DNA from: Conidiobolus incongruus B7586
Lineage: Eukaryota; Entomophthoromycota; Entomophthoromycetes; Entomophthorales; Conidiobolaceae
Reading direction: 5' to 3'
DNA: 24,396 nt
Assembly (NCBI GenBank): GCA_000697335.1
Contig: JNEM01007790.1
Span: 1 to 24,396, forward strand
The position numbers and the translations under genes are program-made. The notes below the pieces were generated by a model. That model saw only the letters and a list, made by a program, of their open reading frames with translations. It did no database searches and was not told the origin of the DNA. Position 1 is the first letter of the stretch. Every line of letters starts with the position of its first letter. Positions 10,111 through 20,053 of this stretch are shown piece after piece.

Positions 10111-11422
10111 TGAAATGTTGAAGTTATTCCTTAACAATATAATAAATTTACTGTGAATATCAATTTAAATATTGTATCTTTTTTATAGAATATAAAAGAA
10201 ATACTATTACTAAACACAATATAGATTAGTTACATATTTTTATCGACTTAATGTAGATTAGTTATATATTTAAAAATCAGTACATATGATAAAAGACATA
10301 TAGAGTATATATATTTCTAATAATATTCAAATATAATTATAAACCTTTGATTAACCAATATGGTTCAAAATACATTAATAATATTGATAATAGACTTTGA
10401 TAATATTCTATTTGAAAGTATTTTATATTATATAGCTCTAAAATGCTAATTTATATATCTAGGTATCCAAAATTAAAATACAAATCTAAAATTTGATATA
10501 AAAATATCTTGTCAATATTATATTAGAAAAATTTAGTGATCTTTACAATATTGAAATACTTCAAAAATCATAGTTTTCAAATATTCACTATATTCAAAAT
10601 ATGAGTTTGCGCATTTATCACAATGATTATTTTATCAAATATTAAATATTTTTAAAAATAATTTTTATTGTTTATCAATTGGAAGTATAATAGTTAATTT
10701 TGTCCAAAAAACATCCTATATAGTTTAGTAAAAAAATTATAAATATTATTTAAAATTTCCCTGGAAACTGATATAACAGTATTAGTATATTTTTTTAATA
10801 TATTTAATAAATTTTTAATATTAAATATTTTAAAATTTATGTCTGATAAATTAGTATCATTATAATAATGTGTAAAAAGTATTAATTATTATATCAAGCA
10901 AAATGGTATTTCATATAGTAGTTTATTACTGTATATTCATAAAACTTATCTATATCAAGAAAATCTCAATTTTAACATATTTTTCATTTGAGTCAATTAA
11001 TTTTAATTTTATAATTTTAAAATAATATATTATATTCAAAATTTTCAATTATAAAGCAATTTTGATAATATGAAATTGAATATTCATTTGAATAAATTAC
11101 ACTAGTGTATTTAAATGTTTTCATATCGCATTAGTCATTTGAAATACTAGGTGTACTTGATATCTCGAATTGGTTTTAATAACTATTCATATTAATAAAT
11201 ATAGAATGCAATTGAATATATCCAAAATTGATAAAATTCAATTGTAACTTAAATTCCCATAATTATAATTTAATACTTTACTAAATTTATATATATAATT
11301 TATCAATAATTATTAAGAAATAATAATTTATTTAATTAAATATTGATTTAAAATAAAATAATATTCAATTGATAAAAAATAAATAATTATCAAATATTAA
11401 ATAATAATCATTCAAATCAACA

Positions 11423-13557
11423 ATGGAAGACAATCAACCTAGTCCACGTTTAGGACGTCGTGGAACATTAGTCGAAGAGAATTACGAACGTGTGACGCAT
11501 TCACCAAGTGGTAGAGCAATTCCTTTAAGAGTTCAAATCGATTCTGTGTTAGGAAAAATATCAGACCGTAATATTTAGTTGAATATTGTATTATTAAATT
11601 TATTAATGTTGTAATAGTCACTAGTTTAAACAGTCACCAACCCGTTGAAGATTTTAAACAATTTGAAAATTTGAAGTTAAAGTTGGAACAGTTGGAAAGC
11701 TTACAGAGAGGTAATATAATATTATAATTCTAAATTTCACCATTATTCATCGTATTTAGATCCAAGATTCCCTAATAGACCAGCACCTCCTAGTGAACAA
11801 GCTACCAAGTTGGATTTTGAAGAGTTTACAAATTGGTTAACTCAAAACGGTGTGGAGTTGGGTCCCTATAAGTTAAATTATTCGAATGCTGAGGGCAAGG
11901 GATTGGTGGCGACTGAGTATATCAAACAAGATACTCTTTTATTTAAAATCCCTAAGAAGTTGATGATGACCACATCGACAGCTGCTGAATGTCCTATCGT
12001 TGGTAATTGATTTGATATGCTTTGTGAAATTTTTATAAGATTGATATTTTTGATTAGGCGATTTGATTTCCAAGGACCCGATGTTGAAGGCGATTCCAAG
12101 TTTGAGACTTGTGATTCATTTGCTGGTCGAAAGATTCAAGGAGCATAAATCACCTTGGGTCCATTACATTAATATGCTTCCCAAGGTAAACTATACACCA
12201 TTAGAATATAACCTTGAAGAGTTACTTAATCTTAAAGGAAGTTTAACAATGGGTAACCTAAATTTATAATCTAAATATCCATTCTATTAAATAATACTTA
12301 TAGTTGAAATTATCAAGCTTACCAAGAGAGCAGCTAAGCAATATCTCCATATTTTAAGTTTACTAGAAGTAATTAGATACTCTATTGTAATTAATATTAT
12401 TGATTAATAAGATAATAATTAGAATTATGGGGAATCAACATTTATTCTAACTCGCAGGAATTTGACATGGGCAGCTTTCAAATGGGCTTTAACAACTGTT
12501 ATGACACGTCAAAATCCTTTACCATTCGCACCAACTGGCGAGTCGCCACATACCGGTCTCGGTTTGGTTCCTCTTTGGGATCTTTGTAATCATGAACACG
12601 GCCAGGTAACCTTCAATCTTTGAAATCACACTACTCAATGAATACTGACGTAGTTTTAGATTACTACTTTCTATAATCCTGAAACTGAATGCTTAGAATC
12701 TTCAGCAATGATGACTTTCCAGTGTGGAGATCCTGTAAATCCTCATCCTTTAATTTTTACCATACTCAAACTAACTTCATAATTAAATCATTAGATCAAA
12801 ATGCATTATGGAAACCGTCCCAATATCGACTTCTTCCTCTATTCGGGATTTTGTCAACCTAAAATCACTGAATTTGATCGATTACCCATATCGTTAGCAA
12901 TTCTTGATCAGAATGACCCCCTCAGTTTTAAGAGGAAGAGATTATGTCAGTTGTTACGATTACCAACGTAAATCTATTATTCTAAACCCGTTTTTTATTT
13001 TCTAACTTCAATATATTTCAGATCGAACACTTTCCATCTTGTGGGAGGTCCAATTCTAGAAAATTCCAAACCTTTAATGCGATTTCTAGTGATTCAAGTA
13101 CTTCCAGAGCCGGAAATCGAATCCTTATTGGAGCAAACTCCAGATTTAGCGCCCAATCTTGTACAGAGTTTAGGTCGTGACGGCTTGAAAGACAGGAATC
13201 AAGCCGAAATATTACTGGATAACAAACTGCAAGACCCAAAGTGTTTGAAGCATGTTGTCCAGTGGCTACTCATTAAACTTAAGGTTCAACACAGATTTTT
13301 GAGTGGCACGATCAAGGTAATACTAATATTATATAAATCTATCGCAATTTCTAATCTTAATTTAGAATGACGAATATTTATTCTCCACATTATCACCATC
13401 GCTCGAAACTTCATACCCAATGATCCACATCTTACAAATGAAATTTATCGAGTATCACCATTTAGAAAAAATTATGGAGGAATTGGAAACTATTATGAAA
13501 GATCTTTTAAATCATTCCAAACTACAGGGCAGTGCTAATTCCAGTTTGATTATTTAG
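11423..13557 (+). CDS. SETD3: SETD3-like actin-histidine N-methyltransferase
   Basis: The animal SETD3 family methylates a histidine of actin (His73) using S-adenosylmethionine. Exons are 11423-11567, 11618-11710, 11760-12002, 12058-12252, 12304-12368, 12423-12605, 12660-12734, 12795-12967, 13022-13316 and 13366-13557. They give 552 residues, against 594 in human. An in-frame TAA 18 bases upstream supports the start. The order of motifs follows SETD3: KGLVATEYI at the SET start, then VMTRQN (Asn278), LWDLCNH (Trp299, Asn303, His304), and MHYGNRPN with the catalytic Tyr338 and Arg341. A Rubisco-LSMT-type substrate-binding domain follows from about 350 to the end. The human substrate-pocket Asn, Trp and Tyr are kept; the pocket Ile is Met336 here. 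The motif run matches SETD3 better than the Rubisco-methyltransferase or RKM-type relatives that I know in yeasts. All nine introns are 49-60 bases. Substrate specificity is inferred. Confidence 0.92.
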
Positions 13558-15166
13558 TCTCTTTTGTGGAATAAAGTTAGAGATTGATTGTATTGTAGGT
13601 TTGAGGATCATGGGGTTGATTGCGAACTAGTAAATCATATGGTTGTTTACGATTTTAGATTGTTTTCTTAAATTTATTGATCTAAATTTGTACCATTCTA
13701 ATTCACTCATCATATGTTATAATTGTATAATATTAAATATTCAATTTAATATTTTAATATCAACTTGTTAATTAAAAATTTTCTTATTCATAGAATTATT
13801 TTCTTTATTTGGATATCTAATTTCTATCAGTTGAAAAATACCAATTATTCAAAAAACCTTTAATTTTCCAATTTTGATTTAATAAAATATATTCTGCTTT
13901 TTGGGTTAATTACATAAATTGATATTTGTTTTATTTTTATTACTCTAGAAATTAAGTAATTAAGCTTTTTTAATCATTATTGATTGACAGTAATTGAATG
14001 TACTGTCTTCGAATTTTTCATATATTGATTCTCGAGTAATAAACATACCTAATAAAATATTAATTATGTTAAATAATCCATATATTTTAAGTAGTAATCG
14101 ATTTAATATAGACTATTGAATTTCATTTTTATGATAACCCAATTGCTACAATTTGATTTAGTTTATTCATTAAAATATTTATCCAATATTTTAATAACAA
14201 ATATTGATTAAAAACTTTCATTATAAATGAACAATCAAGTATCCTATTTCATAGTATTGATTTTTTTTCATTTAAGTATTTATTGAGTAATAATAATAAA
14301 TTGAAATATTGCTATAAATTTTATATTTCAAATTGGAAATGTATATGCCAATTATAATATTTTTTTAATATCAAATCATGACTCTAATAAAATTAAGATA
14401 ATACATTAAATACATATATTTTCGTTTCATTTTTTGAGAACTATATTCTAATTAATATAGAGCTGTATAAAACAAAGCACATAGACAAGAATGATTTATT
14501 TGTAATAATATTTATCACTGATATTCATTCATTTAAACTATATTATTGAAAATGAGGTTAATATATAAAAATATAATTTTATAAAAAAAAATAGGTAATA
14601 GACAATAATAGTTAAAATATTTCACAGGATAAACAGCTCAGATTCATAAAATTTAATAATTAAATAAAGTAATACAATTCTATTTATTAATTAATATTGA
14701 TAATTTAATATATATTTGAAATAATTATAATACTTTGGTCAATAAGATTAAAATTCAATTGAAAGATATATGAAATATTCTTGAAATATTTGGAATTAAC
14801 CAGATGTATTAGAATTGAATTTAGTTAAATTGATATAAAATGTTAAGTTGATTAATAAATCTTAAATCTAGATTATTATCATTTATGGTTATTAGATTGT
14901 CTGAGAGTTATTTTTAAAGTTTTTATAAAAATATGAGAATTATCCAGTATTATGAATGGATATCCTACTATAATTAATATCAATTTAATGTGCAATTAAG
15001 CTAATTTTGTTGATAATAAAATAATGAGTTTGTCGATGAGAAATAAATTATTACATACAAATATATAGGTGATGAATTACAAAATTAAAAAAATATATAT
15101 TAAAACTGGTTTGATATTACAAATTTTAATTTAGGCAGATGCTTATGGTGTAAAGATTTAATAAAT
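13558..15166. other. AT-rich spacer between convergent SETD3 and PGK1
   Basis: This is the shared 3' side of two converging genes and must contain both polyadenylation regions. I see no open frame of note, no RNA fold and no transposon match. A short inverted repeat, GACAGTA with TACTGTC, occurs near 13986-14007. Confidence 0.6.
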
Positions 15167-16801
15167 TTAGTTCTTGTTGGAGAGAGCGACAACACCTGGG
15201 AGTTGTTTACCTTCCAATAATTCTAAACTGGCGCCTCCACCAGTACTGACGTGGCTGAGATGCTCTTCGGCATTCCATTTGAGGACGGCGGTAGCAGTGT
15301 CACCTCCACCTATTTCAAATTAGTAAATATGTCGTATGAAGCTATAATGTAATCAATACTTACCAACAATGGTGGTGGCACCATGCTTGGATGCTTCGAC
15401 GACAGCATCTAATAAAGCCTTGGTACCCTTGTCGAATTTGTCAAATTCGAAGACACCAGCAGGTCTAAATCAATATATATTAACATGTACTGAATAAAAT
15501 TGAGATGTTAAACTTACCCGTTCCAGAGGATAGTCTTAGCAGCAAGGACAGCCTTGGTGTTGATTTCGTTGCTCTTTTCACCACAATCTAAGCCCTACAA
15601 TGTATTAGTTGATATTATGTATAAAATAGACAGTATATGATATTTACCATCCAACCATCAGGAATACCTTCAGAATCAGTAGCGTAACCAACATTAGCAT
15701 CCTTATCAAATTTGTCGGCGGTGACAAAGTCGACGGGAAGGTGAATATCGACATTGTTCTTTTTAGCCTTAGCAATTAAGTCGTGGACGAGCTTAGAACC
15801 TTCTTCATCGTACAAAGAGCTACCAATCTTCATGTCGTTCAAGACTTTCTTGAAGGTGAAGGCCATACCACCGCCAATGATCATGCTGTTGACTTTGTCC
15901 AAGAGATTGTCAATGAGTTGGATCTTGTCAGAGACCTTGGCACCACCCAAGATAGCGAGGAAGGGACGTTCGGGAGATTCCAAAGCCTTGGAAAAGAAGT
16001 CGAGTTCCTTCTTGACTAAGAAACCAGCGGCCTTGATGGGGAGATCGACACCGACCATGGAACTGTGGGCACGGTGAGCAGTACCGAAAGCGTCGTTAAC
16101 GTAGATGTCACCAAGCTTGGAGAGGGATTCACGGAATTCCTTGACTTTGGCAGGGTCGGCCTTGACCTAAATAAAGAATAAGCAAAATAACTTGAAAATT
16201 AAAATTTTATCAAAAGTACCTTCTTGCCTTCAGCATCCTTGGAAGATCCTTCTTCTTCGGGGTGGAAACGAAGATTTTCCAATAAAATAACTTCACCTAA
16301 ATGCTTTCAGATTAATAAAAAATTCAAATTGATCAGTTGAAATAATTACCGTTGGAAGCGTTCTTAACAGCTTCTTCAACTTCAGGACCGACGCAATCCT
16401 TCAAAAATTTGACGGGTTTGCCACCCAAGAGATTAGTGAGTTCAGTAGCAACGGGTTCCAAAGAGTACTTGGGGACGACTTTACCGTCGGGACGGCCCAA
16501 GTGACTCATAAGGATAACGGCAGCGGCACCTGAATTCGAAAATGAGTATTTATCAAATTTTAAATCAGTCTATCTTACCCTTTTCCAAAACGTATTTGAT
16601 AGTAGGCAAGGCGGCAACGATTCTTTGGTTGTTAGAGATTTTACCATCAGCGAAAGGAACGTTAAAATCAACTCTAAATTTGATTCAAATTAGAATCAAA
16701 TAACTAATCAAGTGACTATCAAATTACCTGATCAAGACCTTTTTACCTTGAACATCGACATCAGCAATAGATAATTTATTACTTAAACTTTCTCCGGGCA
16801 T
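15167..16801 (-). CDS. PGK1: Phosphoglycerate kinase
   Basis: This cytosolic glycolytic enzyme transfers phosphate from 1,3-bisphosphoglycerate to ADP, making ATP and 3-phosphoglycerate. Exons, in transcript order, are 16801-16728, 16673-16579, 16529-16350, 16296-16220, 16166-15648, 15594-15518, 15464-15364 and 15309-15167. They give 421 residues, close to the family norm of about 415. All signature motifs are present: [53 protein letters not shown], the hinge-side [17 protein letters not shown] and GGGDTAT. The C-terminal end, VVALSNKN, is typical. An in-frame TAA lies six bases before the ATG. The seven introns are strikingly uniform at 49-54 bases. Exons are much richer in G and C at third positions than the other genes here, as expected for a very highly expressed gene. 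It diverges from VPS29 and converges with SETD3. Confidence 0.98.
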
Positions 16802-16864
16802 TTTTTATTTATCAATATAATAACTTATTAGAGTTAAAAAATTAATATTGATCAATCTCTTAGA

Positions 16865-16870
16865 TTTATA
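16865..16870 (-). promoter_or_regulatory. Candidate TATA box of PGK1
   Basis: TATAAA on the minus strand, about 64-69 bases upstream of the PGK1 start codon, is a plausible distance for a fungal gene with a short leader. The background is so AT-rich that TATA-like strings are common; the position is the main support. Confidence 0.35.
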
Positions 16871-16903
16871 CGTGCTTAAATATAAATTTTCTAACTGGAT
16901 TTA

Positions 16904-16933
16904 CCAATTGAGTCACAATTGGATAATGACGTC
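16904..16933. promoter_or_regulatory. Inverted repeat with AP-1/Gcn4-like TGAGTCA and nearby TGACGTC
   Basis: CCAATTG (16904-16910) and CAATTGG (16916-16922) form a perfect inverted repeat around AGTCA, which creates a TGAGTCA site at 16909-16915. TGACGTC follows at 16927-16933. TGAGTCA is the classic Gcn4/AP-1 site and TGACGTC matches most of a CREB/ATF site. They lie about 105-130 bases upstream of the PGK1 start codon. A third motif, TGACGT on the minus strand, lies at 17003-17008. The cluster suggests bZIP control of PGK1. VPS29 is about 1.5 kb away and less likely to be the target. Confidence 0.45.
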
Positions 16934-18458
16934 GATAATAATTCATTTTAAAATTAAATTTAAAAGTTTTAAGCTAATTGGATTATATTGATCCGATTTT
17001 AACGTCATTTAGAAAAGTTAAAAGATTAATGTCACTGCTTTTACTCAACAAATCTAACTTATTTATCCGATATCTATTATTCTTAAAAAAAATATATATT
17101 AATTTTCAAAATTTGGAAATTATTAATAAAAATTAATATGATTGGTAGTATGTATATCAAATTCACATAAATTATAGTAATCACCTCAAATAGAAACTGA
17201 AATTTTCAATCAATATTTGGTTATCAAATCCAAGACAATAATCTTCTAATTTTAAGCGTGTATATATATGAATTTAGAGATAAAATATAAATTTATTATT
17301 GTAAATGATAAAGATTTCAGAATCCTTAAATAGAGTGACTTTAATTGATGTAAAAGAATTTATTATATTTTATTAAGCATGGGGTTTCCTTTATATTAGG
17401 TTCAGAAAAATTTATAAATTTATCGACTATATTTTTGGTAATTCTTATATGATATATTATATAAGTGAAAAATATTTTTATTAAATGCTATTAATATTCT
17501 TTTATAAAAATTTAATCTAATCAAAATAATGGTAATCATAAATATTTCATTTTATAAAATCTTTAATCAAAATTAGAGAAATTTCTTTGCCAAATGTGAT
17601 TCAAAACAAAGATATATCTATATAATATAATATTCAAAAATTGAATTCAACATTTATGTCCTTTTTAACCTTAATTTCTACCAGTATTTTTCTCTTTTGG
17701 TTCTAAAATCATCTCTCAGCAGAGCTATTTTAATATTTTAGTTAATTATACATTTTGGAGAATATTCAATAAATATGATATATGATATATTAGAATTAAT
17801 TTTCAAATTTTGATGTTTATAACAGTTAAATGTCCATTATTAATCCACCAAATTTCAAATATTCGATTTGTATTAAATATTTTTAGAAATAAATTTCACA
17901 ATATTTTGAATAATGATTTCTAATCATAGATCATCTGTATTCAATATTATATTGTAAAGCTGTGATTGAACGGTATGTAAAAACTTTTCGAAGTGCTGAA
18001 TGTAGAAATTAATGTAAAAAATATTGATTTTACTAAACTGTCAACTATGATATTTTGATATTATTGAAAGAAAAGTTCATATTAATCAGTATTATCAAAA
18101 ATTATAGGGAAAATCAAATTCTACTCCATTAAATATTCATAAATGAGATACATACTAAATTTAAATTAGGAATATTCAATCAATGAAGTAGTTATTTTAT
18201 TAAATAAAAAACTACATGTCAATTCAATGGAAATGAGATATTGTAATAATGTAATATAAATATATTCCAATTAAAAATAAGCTGAAATAATTAATTCAAA
18301 GTACTAATGATTCCAATTCGATCATTTATGACTAGTTAAATATAACAATCTTTCCCATAACATTCGTATTATCAATTGAAATAAATTTAAAACATGATAT
18401 TTATTTAAGTAATAATTTAATTAATCAACGTTAACATAACTATCAATTCATTATTAAT

Positions 18459-19138
18459 ATGGTTGTAAGTAATTCACTTAATTGATACTAATATTATTTT
18501 ATACATGATTACTAATTATATTTGATAATGGTTTAGTTAGTTTTAATTATAGGTGACTTTCATCATCCCTTCCGTTCTTATGATATCCCTAATGAATTTA
18601 AAAAATTATTAGTAAAATAATCATCTATACATTAAATATAAAATTTATTGATAATAATTTATGGTTATAGGCACCTGGTAGAATTCAGCAAATTTTATGT
18701 ACTGGAAACTTATGCGATAGGGAAACTTACGAGTTTTTGAGAAATGTATGCAGTGATTTGCACGTAGTACAAGGGGATTTCGATGAGGTGGGAGCTTGGC
18801 CCGTGAATAAAGTTTTGACGCATGGTGATTACCGTTTTGGTGTAGTTCACGGTCACCAAATCATCCCTTTTGGCGATAGATCGTCTTTGGCCGCCTACGC
18901 TAGACAATTGGATGTAGACGTGTTAATATCGGGTCATACTCACCAGTTGGAAATTAGAAAGGAAGACGGACGTCTTTTTGTCAACCCAGGTACCGTTACA
19001 GGTGCTCAATCTCAATTCGGTGGTCAACCTTTCCCCAGTTTTATGTTGATGGATGTTCAGGATACAATTACTATATATATATATATTTATAAGGATGGAG
19101 GTTATATCGTTCAAACCGAAAAGTTTTCCAAAGATTAA
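18459..19138 (+). CDS. VPS29: Retromer subunit VPS29
   Basis: VPS29 is the phosphoesterase-fold scaffold subunit of retromer. It binds VPS35 and helps return cargo receptors from endosomes to the Golgi or plasma membrane. Exon 1 is only six bases (18459-18464, coding Met-Val); exons 2 and 3 are 18537-18611 and 18671-19138. They give 182 residues, the same as human VPS29. The start MVLVLIIGDFH matches the family's first strand. Other family blocks are APGRIQQILCTGNLCDRE, VQGDFDE, VHGHQIIPFGD, LDVDVLISGHTHQLE and FVNPGTVTGA. Intron 1 is 72 bases with a clear TACTAAT branch site; intron 2 is 59. The tiny first exon would be missed by simple gene finding, but the intron ends just after an in-frame TAG, and the splice restores exactly the expected N terminus. 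A TA microsatellite encodes part of a late beta strand. Confidence 0.96.
19072..19086. repeat. TA microsatellite inside the VPS29 coding sequence
   Basis: Fifteen bases of alternating TA within VPS29 exon 3 encode an alternating Ile-Tyr run (IYIYIY). Alternation of this kind makes a good beta strand and lines up with the TYVYQL strand of human VPS29, so the repeat is read as protein. A slip of one unit would shift the frame near the C terminus. Confidence 0.85.
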
Positions 19139-20053
19139 AATTATGAATATACATAAGATCAATTTATTAATCTTAATAATATTATTTATTTAGATTATTA
19201 ATACTAACTTTTAGAAAATTTCAATTTTATTATTCATTATTTTTCATTTTAGATTAACATAATTTTTCAATTATCAATATTGATTTTTATTCTAATATAT
19301 TGACCTAAAAGTTATTATATTTTATTAAATACCAATATTTTCTAAAAATAATTATTTTATATTATTTTTTTTAATTTTCAATAGATTGAGCTAATTTAAC
19401 CTTAATAATAGTTTATTTCTCATATTAAAATATATCTATTTTTAAATTTAATGATTTTGGATTATTATATTTTAAAAAAATATTTAATAATTTCTGAAAT
19501 ATCATGATTATTAGTATATAATATATTAATAACATTGAATTTAACTGTATGTCGAATGTGTAAGTGAAATCGTATTTTTATAATTTATATTTGCGAATAT
19601 AGATAATATTTAATGACTTTATAAATTTATCAAATATTATATTTTAGTTTATAAATTTGTCCATTATCTCAATTGATAATCAAATAATCCAAATCAATCA
19701 TAATTTTTAAGAATGAAAATATAGATCCCATAATAACAATTTTAAAATATAAATTTTATAAATAGATATAGGAATTACTGATTTTCTAATTCAAAATAAC
19801 ATTCAATGATTAAATGTAAGCAATAAATATATAATAAAAATTAAATTCATATATTTTCATTTTATTAAATTTATATTATATTTTTATTTTTATTAGATTT
19901 TTTAATTTTTTCACTCTAATTGTTAACTCATATTATTCATTTCTTATTTTAAAATAATTCATCATAAGGTTTATTTAATACACTTTATAATCTCATCTAA
20001 TATTAATATATAAATAAATATTATAGTCCAAAATATAAATCGATAACAATACT
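19139..20053. other. AT-rich spacer between VPS29 and CFT2
   Basis: This 0.9-kb stretch joins the VPS29 3' region to the CFT2 promoter. It is almost entirely A and T with no open frame, RNA fold or repeat family that I could recognise. Confidence 0.6.

Larger units (their letters stand above)
8548..11422. other. AT-rich intergenic region between ATG1 and SETD3
   Basis: No intact gene is visible in 2.9 kb. A hairpin lies at 8847-8901 and a possible BED zinc-finger relic at about 9873-10110. The rest is low-complexity A/T sequence with dense stops in all frames. Confidence 0.6.
16802..18458. other. AT-rich divergent promoter region of PGK1 and VPS29
   Basis: This 1.66-kb region separates two genes that point away from each other, so it should hold both promoters. 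The PGK1-proximal 210 bases contain a TATA-like box and three bZIP-type motifs, listed separately. The remainder is A/T-rich with only short chance frames. No RNA gene or transposon was recognised. Confidence 0.6.

Noticed and set aside
15754-16077. Plus-strand open frames of 78 and 107 codons opposite PGK1 exon 5
   Set aside because: The minus strand encodes unmistakable PGK sequence here; its GC-rich third positions leave open frames on the other strand.
17658-17706. Short hydrophobic frame MSFLTLISTSIFLFWF
   Set aside because: Sixteen codons in T-rich spacer, with no sign of a real leader peptide or gene.
18710-19162. Minus-strand open frames across VPS29
   Set aside because: They overlap a complete conserved gene on the other strand and have no recognisable motifs.
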